Source: Phoronis australis
Lineage: Eukaryota > Phoronida > Phoronidae
DNA: 64,000 nt
NCBI GenBank assembly: GCA_002633005.1
Contig: NMRA01000104.1
Span: forward strand, 744,841 to 808,840
Direction of reading: 5' to 3'
Shown: in pieces, positions 1 through 15,000 of the stretch
Position numbering within the stretch: position 1 is the stretch's first letter
How the letters are laid out: every line of letters begins with the position of its first letter
Notes under the pieces: generated by a model
Database searches by the model: none
What the model saw: only the letters and a program-made list of their open reading frames with translations
What the model was told of the DNA's origin: nothing
Translations under genes and position numbers: made by a program

Positions 1-3000
1 TATTCGTGAAATAGTGAAAGAGAATACTTGAATCCAGTAATAAGCAAAGAATTGTTCACTCAAGATGGGGATTTTACTAACTGCTTGCAGATTCATCAAT
101 TTGCACATGATCTCATGAAATTGGAATGCAACATTACTAAGGAATGAGTTCCCCAGAATGAGACATATCACAGTCAATGTGAACCTAAATTGATCTGACA
201 TAAAGAATATCATCACCACCAATCAAGCTGATTTACCTACAAAATACCAAACACTACTGAACAGTGGTAGGTAAAACCAATTACCATCTAAATAATTAAT
301 TTCAGGTAGAAAATCAATCAAAAAACTTACACTATAAGGATGGCATTTGTTGTTGATGACGGACAGTTTCCTGTTGGTGTCTGTCTGTTGAAAAACAGTG
401 CCAGCAGCACCACACTCACTACCACCACTGCCACCATACACCTGTAGGCTACCAGAAAAGGTGGATGTCTTGGCAACAACACTGATACGACCCCCACCAC
501 CACCACCACTGACAGAGCTGACACCTGGTGAACAACAGACCAAACTAAGTGTACAACACAGGTTTCAGATATCACAACAAAACAACCCAAAACAGTAAAC
601 CATATATTATACAATTTACAATGTTCAGACTTAAGTACAATTAAATCTCACCATTTCCGCCATTGCTAGAAATCAAGCCACTTCCAAAGAAATCATCAGC
701 CATGATGTACACACTGCCACCACTAGCTCCACCAGTGACAGCTTCTTCATGAATTCTCTTTCCATGCTCACCATCTACGCGAATTTCTCCTGAAACCAAC
801 AGAATACATCGTGAAGCTGATCCAATATGACTTATCATTTATATTTCTTCATGTTGTGCTAATGTGTAAAATCAAAAAGTTGTATGCAAAGTACACTCAC
901 CACTGACAGTTACAGAAGTGCCCACAAGAGAGAAACTTCCTCCACCATAAGCTCTGTGTGTGAAAATGCCTGACTTGACTGTTCCAGCACTGCCAAGCAT
1001 GTCAGGCTGCTGGTAGTCTCCATAGTAATGGCCGCCAATCACATAATTTGGAGCACGCCCACCCTGTCCACCATGACCTGCTCCAGCACCATTTAGTCCA
1101 CCACCTGGGCCGTTAACATCACGCACTCCCTGATGAAAACAAAACACAAAATAACGATAATAGGTGAGACTTAAGGATGAGGATGAAAGCAGCTCAAGAA
1201 AGTGCAATCTGTGTTTTCGCATTGGAAGTGCAGGGAAAATAGTTGAACTTACAACTGAGACTGTTTCATGCATTAAATGCCTTTTTGGCCTAACCCTACC
1301 TTTCCATTAGCTTCCATAAGTGACATCTGGCCAATGTTGATAACACCTGCCCTGATTAGTAACTTGTCAGCATGCACTACACCACCACTCTCCACACGGA
1401 ACTCTTCTCCAGTCAGTGTCAGACCAGAGGAACTGCTGTCAATGGTCATGTGACCACCACCTTGTACCACCATCTTAGTGAAAGGAATGGTGCTGGTTCT
1501 GTTGCCACGTCTGTCAGTCAAGTGCCTGAGGAACAACAATGAAATTGGACATGATTACGAGAATACCATCAGAATAGGAAGGGAATGACCATGTTGAATT
1601 AATGACATAGCATGAGGCTGCCACAACAAACCACACAAAAAGCATTGGATGTAAATGAACAATGTATTAATTAAATTCTACCATTAACAAGGCAGGTAGG
1701 TGGACATAACACAAGCTCAGGTGAGTGTAGTATACAACAGGCGCGTGTAAAACAACTAATAAACACAATGTCTTTCTTCCTCACCTTAACTCCAAGTCGC
1801 CTCCCTTGCCTACTATTAGTTCCTGGACACCAGACAAGGATCCCTCAACCACCATGGCTATACCATTCATAAGGAGCCTTTCTGTCAGTTTCACATCTCC
1901 CCTCTGGTAAACATGTAAACCAAATTTCAGTTCTGGACTAGTGGAACTCAGCCGAGCTTCCAAAGACTGAAAAGGAAGTGTTAAATAATTAAAGCGGGTT
2001 AAGACAAGAGTTCAAATTGAGCTCTCTTCTGTCAGTAATTCGTGAATTATAAGTTCTATTTTCTAGAAAAGACGTAATTATTCCATTTCATGATCAAGGT
2101 TACTGATTTGCAGAAATGACAAAAGCTATACCTGGAGTGGACCAATATGAAGTTTTCCAGACTTATCTCCCCCACCTTCCATCACATTTATATGCTGTTC
2201 AAACGTATCTAGATTTTGCCTGTACACAGCAAGATGAGCTCCCCCACTGATGGTCATGTGATTGAATGTAAAGTTGTGATTGGTTCCTTCATCAAACAGC
2301 CAAGTTCTGAAACAATGAATTTGACAACACAAGTGAAAACCATTCTCACTTTTCCACCACATGCCATGTAAATCACAAATGGAAAGAACGCACACAAAGT
2401 CATATAATTTGTTGCATAACGTTGACTAGTCTTGTACTTAATGATACCTAGCCCAGAAACAAAGTTTCACTAACCTGAAGCTGTCTTCACCTTTGTGTAA
2501 GTCATCCAACAGATGGTACTTGATCTCACTGTTCACAGGTTTTCCTCTTCCATCATTGTCAATAATCAACCTGTAGGTGTCCTCACTGCTGTCATGGAAC
2601 AACACAGTCCCCGCTCCTCCAGCCTCTAATGGACTTCTGCCACCATACGCAGTCACCGTGCCTCCAAACATGTTTGTGTTGGAGCTGATGGTAATGCGAC
2701 CGCCAGCGCCGCCACCACCAGGACACAAGATGTTTCTTGACGGTACTGAACCACCATTCACAGACAGCAGGCCATGACCTCTGAAGAGTTTAGTATCGAT
2801 GAAGATACTACCCCCACTGCCACCACCTAAAATGTAAATTGTGATGCCACTTAAGTGCAGAATGATGCCACTTAAGTGCAGAATCAGAATAATGAAACAG
2901 ACATGACATTTCAAATACGCTTCAGTAGCAATACAACAAAACCAAGAGGAAAATTAATGGGATCAACAAAATGGTATCTTTATGGATTTCTCATGTGTCA

Positions 3001-6000
3001 CACACCATTCGTCGTCAAAGTCACATACTGCACTTAATTGCACAACAAACTGCATTACCTGCTCTGGGTCCTGTAGAATCCGAAGCACTTGCTACAATCC
3101 GACCGTTGACTTCTACAAACTGCCAACACAGCAATGTAACCACACCACCCCCTCCTCCTCCACGTTGTCTGCTGCTGGCCCCAGGTACACCAGTACAGTG
3201 ACGGTCATCAGATGACCCACCACCAACACCTCCAGGACTGCCAAAGTCTTGAGGTCGGTATAATGAACCATGTGGAGCACCAACAACATACTGGTTCTTA
3301 CCCTGGCCGCCGCTTCCACCATGACCTCCACCAGAGCCACCTGGTGATCAAAAATAGTAGTTCTGAGTAAACAATACCCAAGAATAAAAAAATGTCATTC
3401 GACCAACTAACTTCAGTTCATAATGAGCATGCTTTTGAGAATGAATACGATGAATAAAGTTCAGTGAGAACTAAAACATTTCATTTTGTCATCAAAGAAC
3501 AATTATCAACACTCTGGCAATTTGTTAATCTTCATTTTAACAACATATCATAGCTTACCGCCAGCAGGCGTATCCACTCCTCCTTCAACTACATGTAACG
3601 GCCCGGGAGACTGGCTGGACACATCAATGGTAGCTGCTTGGTCCACTTGGACAGCAGATGCATTGACATGAAGCCAGTTTGTCTGAAACAATTTCCTCAG
3701 GGTATCACACTGAAACACTGTAAACATATGCGATGTGACCTCAATAATCATTAGTGTGCAAAATAAGGTCAATTAGCATGGCCTTCAATCCCTCAATTTT
3801 GGGGTTAAATATCGGCCCCATTCCCCTCCGAAAAATAATAAAAAATGACCAGAAATACCCCTCATGTGTACCAAAACTCCCTCTCATACGACAAAAAATT
3901 CCCTGAGGTTCAAATCACATGTAGCTCACACAGGCCAGGATTTGAAACAGCACAAAATGTTAGTTTTGGCTACTTGAGACAGAGCCTATGAAGGCCAGTA
4001 AAAGGGCTGGAGAAGCTAATGATGCTGACCAGGGGGGTTTCCCTCACCCAAAATATTCCAACACAGGCACTTTTCCCCTCATGTGAATGAGGGCCCTGAT
4101 TAGTAAAACTCACTTGCATGTATCCACCAGCTTGTAGCCTTAAGGTAGACTCTAACGTCAACGAAAGAGAGGGTTCATCCTTACGACTGCCATCACCATA
4201 CAGTGATATTAGTTGACCATCGGCTAAAAGGGTCAGACTCTTCATAGCAAGATTCTTGTTCTCTAAACCTTCTGAATGTGCCTGGAAAGAGCCAACCATC
4301 ACTGAAAATGTGCTGACAAATCAGATAATTGATATTTTAACTTTTAATGTAAAATAATGCAATTTTCATTTAATTTACATCACACAAGGTATTCTATCAC
4401 AAGTAATGACTCTCCATTTACGGCACTTTAATTATTATATTGGTGGACAACTGAGCTGGGCAGTTTGTCAGTGAATGATTGTAAAGATGGAAATCTGAAA
4501 ATAATGAAGAAGCAATTTCTGGGTAAGCATGAAACACTGAATAAACCTAATATTAAATTACTGGGGTTGTACAGTATGTACCTGTTCTTCCAGTGTCACT
4601 GTAATGTCCTGCCCTATAGTCAGCTGTTGCACACCAGAGAGTTCACCGTCAATGTATATGTGACCATAGGCAAGGTCACTCAACCGTGTGGCTAGAAAAA
4701 GCAATGAAGTTTGTGTCATTCACACAATATTCTGGTCAGCTGTAACGAGGTCGTACATAAAGGCTTAGTACCACCAACTACCATTATTAAACTCACAACC
4801 TGACTTGATAGCCTGCAGGTCAATTTTGTTTGTCGAGATAGTGAAATTCCCAAAGGTGCCACAAAGCTGCAAGACACCCACGTAACATGAGCACACACTC
4901 AAAATTCTGCAGGAAGTAAAGAGATGAGGGACTTAAATGTACAGCAAAAAAATGTACAGTCCAATTCATGACAGATAAGGTGTCTTGATTGGCTGCTTTT
5001 AAACATCTTCCAATTTAGGAATCTCGTTTTTTTCTCTTTCGGTTATGGCCAATTATGTGTTATTTGCAGATGCAGGGCAAAATTCAATAGCACTAGTGTT
5101 TCACTAGAAAATACAAATTCGCGAGATTTCAAGCTGTGTATTTTCAATGAGAGCACGAGATTTTAGATAGATTTTTCAGACAGTCACTGAACTCAACACA
5201 GGACTTCTGCTATCCGGCACATAGAGTTGCGTTGTTTCAGCAGCTTCATTTCCTTTTTGGCAACATGGAAATTGTGTCGGGTCGCATCTACTAAGCAAGT
5301 AGACGTAATGTTAGGCATCTACCTTTGAAAATACAGAAGACAATTCAAAATTTGTTGAAAGTAAACCCAAATTAGACAATAAGAGCACCATGACATTAAA
5401 CTTCTAGAATGTTAACTAGTATCATGCAATTCATAATGAAAAGCACACTATGGAACATAGCATCAGCAAAATCAGTCTCGAACAGGGCACGTGTTCCAAT
5501 TGACAGAAAGTTATTTTCCAACTTTCGTGAAAATCCATTAAGGAACTTGTTGGATAGAGAGCCAAACACAAGACAGACTACACTGCTACTAGGGGACACT
5601 AGAGCAGTCAAACACAAGACAGACTACACTGCTACTAGGGGGCACTAGAGTAGTCAAACCCATCCCAAAATCAATGTAAACTGGAACATACACACCAACA
5701 TCTTAAAGAACTTGGTTGATATTGATACAAATACAAAGACATATTTGTCACTAGGGGGCACCACACTAGTTGGACCATTCCGAAAATCTACGCCAGTCAT
5801 GATCATCCTAATAGGAACACATGTTCTCAATATAAAATTTCGTTACGATCCTTCAAGTGCTTGCACTGATAGATAAGCAGACACCAAGAATGCCAGCAGA
5901 GGGGCACAGAATATGACAAATCTATCCAAAACTGGGGACGTGTTGTCCAAATTTGGCAAACTTCATGTATCAGAAGTGGCTGACGAGATTTATATGAAAC

Positions 6001-9000
6001 TTTCAAATATTACATTTTGTTCTCCAAAACATTGTAACAGTTATGAACTGTTTTTAAAATAATGCTCCACTTTGGCATGAGGAAAACATTGTGAAATTTC
6101 ATAATGTTCCTCTAAGCAGTTTGACGGGTAGAGAGGTGGACACTGAAAAGCAACTACATTATTGATAAAAATGGCCACTGGGAAAGATTAAGAGTCTGGC
6201 TGAATATGTGTGTTGTGACAGTCATAGATACGTATTAGATAGATTTTATGAAAATCCATCAAGTGTCTCAGTAGTTGTACTGGCAAAAACTTAAATTGTC
6301 ACACTAAGGGGACACAGCTGCAGTTGAATCCACCACAAAGTTTGTTCATGCCATTCCATCCATTTGAAGTTTGGAACCTGACTATTAAACAGGAACATGA
6401 CTGCAAACATTCATAAACATCCACCAAGGGGTTTTGGGATACGCCACAATGCGCCCACATACATACAATGTGGGTGCATAAAAATTATTCAGCACACCAA
6501 TGAATTCTATACCACAGCTAACAGTAAATTTAAAAGATAGCAGTGCTATAATGACAAAAAGTAACAATCTCAAAGCAGTTAACCAGCACATTGTCAGTGT
6601 ACCTTTGGGGAGACTCAGTCTCGTGTTCCTGTAAATCCTGAAGGCAGCAGCTAAAGGTGAGTCAGATTCGTCTCCAATAGCCAGACCATGAGTGGAGGAA
6701 GTGTGAATGAACCCTGACCTGTCTCCGTGAAGTCTGTGAACCTTAACTTCAGGAGTACTGGTGGACTCATTTCTCATTGCAAGATGGGCACCACCTCTTA
6801 GGTGTACATTGTCAAATGTCAGATCATCTTTTTCATGCCCCTGCATTGTTACAATGTAGGTCCGTGCACTGTCTCGGGATGTATCCGTTATGTAGGCAGA
6901 CTTTGGCTTGTATCCTCGGTTGTCAATTGTAAGAGAACGTTCAGTGACATTGCGTTCCGTGTGATGAACAAAAGCAGTTCCAGCAGCACCCTGTTCAATG
7001 GCTGACCGACCGCCATAAGCCTGCAGGACACCAGAGAACCTATGGGCCAGGCGGGACACTATGGATATTCTGCCACCACCACCACCACCACCAGCCTCCT
7101 GAAAATGTTTAACATGATCAAGGTATCGTGCAAAATATACAGTACTGTTCAACAATGCAACACAAAAGAATGTAAAACATTTACTCACATGGCAAATAAA
7201 TGACACTTGAAGTGCTTAAAATCGCCATTTACCTTGTTTTGAAAAGTGAAAAACATTCCTTTACAGGACTGCATATCACAATCAGGAATTCAATATTGCA
7301 AAAATGAGAAAATAGAAGAAAAGAGGCTTCAATTGAAAGTTGATTTGCTCCATGGACATAAGTATGACGTATGAACATACACAGCTCCAGTGCCAAGCCC
7401 AACAACATGCTAGTTTCTTGTACAAACTTGTGACAAATCCACGCTTCACCAATGTCTCGCAGGAAAGTGAAAATTCCCAGTGTGGCTAAATACTAATATG
7501 TCACGACCACCGTAAACGCAGAACTTTCACATTCCATATACGGTTACCAGAAACTATGGGAAAACCAGCACAAATACCTGACAACTTTTCTCACTAAACA
7601 CAGTGGAGGATGACACTAGAAAAGCTGTGATCGGTTTTCCTCATTTTACGACATATGTTTTAACCAATAAATTCTCATACTTTGAGATCAGCTAATATAC
7701 ATATTGTCACATAATGTTTGCTGATGTTCTAATTTGACAGCTGGTCAATTGGTAGGGTTGTTTTGTGGTGTTTTTGATATGAAATTAATGATTTTAAGCA
7801 CTTTCAAAGTAAAAAATCACACAAGAAATGGACTTTTTGCAAACTAAGCTTTATTTTATTTTATTAACAAAAATTAAAAGCAGCCAATATACTTCAAAAA
7901 TTGATACCTTGACTGCAGTATTTCTCTCTCCCAGACAATATCGTCCTACACTCAGACAGGTCAGATCACCCCAGCAGCGGTTCTTATGAATGTGTGTGCC
8001 ACGACACTGAGCCCATTGGCTGGAACAGTCACAAAAGAGGGTGTACGTCCTATCTTTACTCTTACAGTCCCTGACAAATGCTCCTCTCTGGCAGCAGCGG
8101 TTGTCAGCACTCTGGCAGTCTCGTACACAGTTGCCTTCCACCAAATAGTAGCCATCTTTACACTCATAGCAGTGACGTTCTTTATTACAACGGTTACAGT
8201 GTGGCATACAAGAACCATCCCCACCATTTACATACAAAGCACCTTTTCCTGAAAAGCACACGGTATTTATTACAGCCAAAACATACACGAGGCGGGCATT
8301 TAAGCAATGCTTATTTATTTACTGCGCATGGCTTTCACAGAACAAATCAAAAGTATTTAACAGACAAAATGACCTTGAATTCCCCCTCATAACGGTTGGT
8401 TGGAAGTCGGATACATCGTCAAAGTATTGTCTTCTCTCACGACCAAGAACGAAGAGGAATAAACAAGAAAGTTATTGAAGTGGCTAAGCCATTCTGTTAT
8501 AAGAATTTTTCCGCCCTGATAGATCTTGCCAGTAATTTTTCATGTGTTAACAAAATTAGCTGTCACGACAAGAAAATATTTTAGTATTTTGTGCGTCATG
8601 GTTACCTTTGTCTAGCAAATGTACTTGTTGAACATGTAAATTGCGTGGTCGTTAAATTTATATGGACAACAAAACTAAAACAGATTTTAACATCAATTAG
8701 CCATCAAACATTTTATACAGATACACTCATGTAGAAAATACACTACAGCAATGTCAAACAATCACCATGTCTGTGTTATTGCCACAGCAAAAGAAACACC
8801 TTACCAGCAACTTCAGTGGCAGTGACCCAGATACTACCGCCACTACCGCCCCCTGTTGCTGGGGTGTGCGCTGTATGAGCACTAGCTTTTAATTCACCGT
8901 CCAGCACAACCTCATAACTGGCATGGAGTTGTATGATGCCACCACCAGGGGAACCCTGAATAATATCACAAACAAATCAGACTGAGTGTGAACACAGCAG

Positions 9001-12000
9001 CCTGAAATCACTGGCTCAGGAATTTGTAATGACCAAATGAAAGAAGAGTAAAACTGCAAAAGTTAGAAGTAGTTGAACGTCACATGGCTGAATGCACAGC
9101 TTATGAAAAACAACCGTAGTTACTTTTATTTAATACATGCTTTCAGCAGAAATTGCCAGTAATCAATATTATCTGGTCATACAGTTTGAGGAATAAAAAA
9201 TGTGTGATTTAATGATGAGGTTACTTACGCATCTAAAATTGGATCAGTAATCATACCTAGTATGCACATACACACCACTTTACTACGGTACAAATTCTTC
9301 ATTTTGGGACAGTCTGCAAAATGTGGGACACCGAAATTCAAGCTGAAAATTGAATTTTCCCGAGAGGCAGTGAGGCCTAGTGAGACAAATGTTCGTTTCC
9401 TTTACTCAAGGTCGTGGGTTCAACTCCCACTGGGACACACTACTAGGCCCTTGAGTCAGGTCTCTAGCTCCTCAGTTCAGTTTTAACCGTATTTTAACAA
9501 AGCATAAAAATGATCCCAGTTGATCAGTGCACTGGGCCCACCTGAGCGGCCTGCGCACGTCTGATATGAGTACTAGACCACCTGGAATTATTTTTTTATT
9601 AATTTTCCTGGGGCATGGATGACTTTTGCATGTATCATATGTCACATATTGCGGACCAGTGCATGTTTGTGTATAGCAGGCTCTGAAGGTAATTGTTAAT
9701 GCATAAAAAACAACGGTGCCTGATCATTTAAACATAAGAAAAAACTGCTGCAGGCGACCATGAATTTGGGACACCCAATATTGTGAATTTTTCGAATTTG
9801 AGACACGCTACAGTCTTGAGCGAAATAATTATTTTTCCACTGTCCCAAACTGGTGAATTTTTACCGTAACTCTAAGATAATGCAACTCTAAGATAGTTCA
9901 ACAAAAATTAGTGTTGCAAGATACTTGACATTTGTGCACACAACCTTGGTTAGGATACCCAGTCACAAGATATATCAAAATGACTACAAGAAAGTATTTT
10001 CCAGTTGAACAAATATGTTCGGTTTTACAAAACATGGTCACAACATCCTACCACAATGCTTAACATTTCTACAACACATCAAAAATCTTACCATACTTCC
10101 TCCCCGGCTCCTACCACCAGCACTGCCATACTCAGTCGGCTTCTGGAAATCACCATATGCCATCAAGGCATACCTTGCACCACCACCTTGTCCCCCCAGA
10201 CCACCATGGGATGCTCCACTGGCTCCATGGTCATGCGATGTGCCTACTGCCTGACCTCGACCTTCAGACCAGCCTCTTCCATCAGTATCAATAACTGCCT
10301 CATGGTCTATGGTTATGTTGACAGCTAATAGAACCAAAGAAAATCAAAAACCCTTAGAACTACAAACAAACTTATACTAGGATAGTAATCCAATTAATAA
10401 TTAATTATTGATTACTTCAGAAAGAAAACACTTCACTAATTCAGGCATCATTTTTTCATCCGCAGTGTCATTTAAGTGTCACATGTCACTTAATATGCCT
10501 GAAAGTGACATTAACGATTATTCTGTTGGGGCTGTAACAGATCAAAATGAAATCCCGTTTGCCAAACACAATGGCCAGCCCTCACTGTGATTACAATACA
10601 TATTAAAACTTCAACAATGAAAGTGGCTCATGAACACATTAAATCCTGACTAACATCGGACAATCTTGATATCAATGAGATATATGGATGTCGGTGTTAA
10701 TCTGAATACAATACAGTAATTAAGGACACCATCCCCTCCAAACCTGTTGTACAGAGACGTCACTAACCTGACACATGGATGGCCTGAGAAGTTACTTCCG
10801 CTCCGCCTCTCAGTACAAAGCCACCCTGAAGCTTCAGCCTCAGCTGAGGGTCACCAGCTGTCCCAGTGTACCTGATACGTCCACCATCAGACACTGAGAC
10901 ACTATTCACTTCCACTGTGCCAGGGATTAGTGACCTGACTCGTGCCTGTGGGTTCATAACAACCTGGCCACCCATAGATATATTCAGTGTCTCCAGTCCT
11001 GATGTGTAGCTGTAGTCACGTAGACTAAGCGTCACATGAGAGAGAGCTGTGTGGTAGGGCAGGGAAAGACTTCCATTCTGTAAGAAATACACATAACAGT
11101 TAGACTACAGACACCCTCACATAAATATATACAAAATAAAAATTATAAAACTCGCTCAACCCAGGCAAAGTTTCGTGGTACAGTTATTCTAATTCATGCA
11201 CTCAACCCTTAGATAAACCAGAGTTCCTTTCACTCTGATAAAATCTTCGGTTCAGATAGACCCACTTTTGCAAGTTTTACTATAAATATAATAAAGTCAA
11301 AAAAAACTTCAATTTTGTGGAAAAATCACTGAATGCACATAAAATTTGGCAGATCCCAAAATCAGAAGTTCACGTCACCATAATTTATTGTCCATTTTCC
11401 CTATGTCTGTCTCCAGTAAAATCGGCTGCTTAACAATCTAATTCTTGGCTTTTGTTTGGAACTGAGGAAGTAACTTGTACTCACAGCATACACAATAGTG
11501 TTGAATGGCACAGTTGAGGCTGTATCATTAGCCATTCTCAGTTCCATGTCTGGAAGTATGTGAACAGTGGCTGTGTTGTCACCCAATACACTGGCAGTAA
11601 CCAGACTGCGACTTCCAGTAGAACCAGCTCCATGCTCATTCACAGCCATGAAGCCAACATGCGCATAAGAACTAGCGTCAAATGCGTTGATAATCGTCTC
11701 ATTGTTAAACAAAGGAATCCAAGTTTTCCTGGTCTGAAAGTACAATATAACTGTCAAAAGAATAAAATTTTCATTGTAGCAAAGATGTGAAAACATTGCG
11801 TGAACGACCAAGAGAAATCAGTTGTAGCTGGCAACATCATAATTACTAATAACAATAGTTTTTACAAACACAACACATAAAACATAGTTTACAGCCTAAG
11901 CTGTGACCATGTACATACCCCAGTGTAGTCTACATTAGCCACCTTCAATTTTGTATGTCCATTGTTGACCAGGTATATTGTGCCAGACGCCCCGTGTTCC

Positions 12001-15000
12001 GTGTGCCTGCCAGTACCACCATTAGTGTCTAAATCCCCATCAAACTGGTACCTGGACACATAGATGGCAGCACGTCCTCCCGAACCACCAGCTCTCCCTT
12101 CACCACCCTTCACCTACATAACAAACAGGATTAATTCTTTAAAACATGTTGACAGCTGTATCTATGTGATGCGTTTCATTTGACGAGTTTAAAAGGAAAC
12201 ATATTCGTGAAGACAATTGCCTGTATCTCTGTGGTACATATTGGTTTCATTTTTGTGTTGGTATAATACACATGTACCAGCAAAAATAAAACATGTTAAA
12301 CACAAATCAAATTAACCTGATCTATGTTTAAACATATTTCATACTTTGTGGTTAATGTTCAAATGTGAAAATCCCCCACTTATCAGACATCTACATTTTC
12401 CTAAATCAAACAGCCTAATTACAGGTAGTTGTAAAAAGCAAATAGATAGACATTTTAGAAAAACAAGACATCCTGAATAAAAATTCTATTCAGAAAACCA
12501 ATAAACTATTTCAATACTGATTTAGTGTCCAGAGAATGGCAGTCAAATATTTAAATTAAATTAGTTTAGTACACAGTACATTTCAAAAGCCACCCACCTG
12601 TATGGCGCCAGCCCCAGTCAGTCTGTTGCATGTGATGATCATACTACCACCACTGCCACCTCCAGAATACAGCAGGTTTTGACCTTGACCTCCGTTGGCA
12701 GCCAGTAAACCATTCACTTGCAGATGATAATTGACGGTTAAGTTCAGGATACCACCACCCACACCACCTTCACAACAGAAAACAAAAAATAACAAGTGTC
12801 CAAACCACTGGTGATTCACACAAACTTGCAAGTGTGAGATAGGGGCTGAAAAGAAAAAAAATAATAAAATTTTGAAGCTAAAAATCAATTTCACGTTGTG
12901 ACCTTATCTAGAAAATGTTTACTAATGGTAAACTTCACCTTTGTAAGTCACATGTCCATACTGGCCGTCTCCCCCATGGCTTCCAAACTCACTCGGAAGT
13001 GAAAAGGAACCATATGCGTTAGGTGCCTGTTGTTTTGGTGTCTCACATCCACCCTCGCCACCATGGCTTGCACCTGTGCCAAAGTATCCACGTGTGAATC
13101 CCTTTCCCAGACCTCCAACAGAGGGCACTCCAGTAAGCCTCATGGCAGCCTTGACATCAATGAATACATCATCAACTATCACTTCCAGATTACTAGCCTC
13201 TAACACACCACCAGCAAATATGTGCAGCAGCTTGCCATTAAAGGTCCGTTTGAACACTTGATTACTGACTCTCATGAGGCCATGATTTCGAATGTGGATG
13301 GTGTGGAATTGAATGAAATCCACAGGAAAACCATCAATGTCAATCATGCGGTGAATATTGACTTCACCTAAAACAACAAGATCCACAAAGTTAATACAAC
13401 AAAAACCTGCATTGAATGCATTATGACATCGTGTTATACTATGACACAATAATTTAACACTATACTGCTGAGGCAATATAGCATACTAGCATGCCTATTT
13501 CTAGAAATTCTAAAGATAAATGTACAAGCTAGTTGACTTAGATAGTTCAGTGAAAGGGTCAAATTTATTGAGATTACAAATAAACGGTGAGTAAGTCAAA
13601 CAATATCTTCTGAATCAATGCTACACCAATTTAACATGTACTCCAACACATTGTAACACGGACACTAGAAAAACCAACCTCGGTCGACTAAAGTCAAGTT
13701 TTCCACGTTGTCCATGACACCTTCTATGTTAGCTGTTACACCAGCCAGTCTTAGCTCTCCCTGCAACGTGACCTTTCCCCGTTGGTAGACTGTGAGGTCA
13801 GACCTCAACCATCCTCCTGCTACATAAAGTGTCTGGTTGAAACCGACATAGACATTCCCTGACCTGTCACCAGAGAATGACCCCACACGGACGTCAACGT
13901 TGTGATCGTGGTGTTGAGGGTGGATGAAGGCAAGACGGGCTCCACCATACAGATGTACTTCATCAAGAACAATTTCCTCTGGGTAGTCGTGACTCAGGTG
14001 ACTGTCGAGGACAATGTTAGATGGCTCTGACTGAGTTAGCCAGGTCATACAGGAGCCAAGGGTGAAGTCTTGATAGATAGATGTTAAATTCCTTTTGGGG
14101 TTCCGACACGGTTTATTTTTATTGTTGATGTACAGTGATCTGTTTGATAGCTCTCTGGTTACATTACTGTCATGTGATATGATGGCATCTGGACTCGTGG
14201 CATCCAGTAACTGACTGTCATTATCTGCTGGCATCTTGTGGAAGTACACTGTGCCAGGACCTCCTGGTTCACCATTGGAGCCTCCATCACCACCAACAGC
14301 CAGAAACTCACCTAGAACAGAAAACAGTGATCTGTAACAGCATTCCTAACAGTAAGATCAATACGTCTGTCAAAGAGGTTTCTGCTTGTGGTGGATGTAT
14401 ACCTTTAGACGCTTACCACCAAAATAGTTTTCTTTGTAGTACACTGCAGCCCTGCCTCCTGCTCCACCTCCACCATGTGGCGCTAGTGTTCCATCATATC
14501 CATTGCCACCAGACACATCAATATATCCATCACCAATCAGTCTTCCAGTCTCTATCCATATGGAGCCTCCACTTCCACCACCACTTCGAATGGCTTGCCA
14601 TCTTCCACCTGTAGCAATCAAGTGAATACAAGATCATCAGCCAGACGCATTCAGACATGCATGAAAGTCATCATGTTAACAGACAAAGTGAGCTTTCTTG
14701 GTAGAATTCAAATACATTTTTAACCAGTTACCAAATGCATCTTAAACACTTGAAGAACCAACCTTTGGAAGTGAGATATCCGTCAACAGTTAATGTCTTA
14801 GAAACATTCAGATACAGTCTGCCCCCTCCAAGGCCAGACTTGTGGGGGAACACATTGTGACCTCCAAGCCGTCCAAATGTGGTTGGTGATCTGAAGCTGC
14901 CATGGGCACCTCCCACTCTGGCCTGACCTGCACCTTGGCCACCATTACCACCGTGTCCAGCTCCAGAACAACCTGAGCTACTGCATGATCCAGCACCAGA

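Noticed and set aside
2577-3215. Plus-strand proline-rich ORFs ([14 protein letters not shown]) here and opposite other glycine-rich exons
   Set aside because: They are the antisense of glycine codons in real minus-strand exons and lack their own splice or start context.
4797-4866. Exon-like stretch ([20 protein letters not shown]) between exons 59 and 60
   Set aside because: It has AG and GT borders, but exon 59 (phase 1) joins exon 60 (phase 1) directly and restores the module consensus; this stretch would need phase 0 at its start.
7851-8248. Gene end at 7,851 with a second gene starting below 7.1 kb
   Set aside because: A phase-0 donor AAG|GTATCA at 7,908 joins exon 58 to the phase-0 exon 59 and completes module 12, and no promoter or start was found between. 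The stop and AATAAA cluster are kept as a possible alternative end.
9364-9440. tRNA gene
   Set aside because: A and B boxes are present but the sequence does not fold as a full cloverleaf and continues into a body shared with another copy; it is a SINE head.
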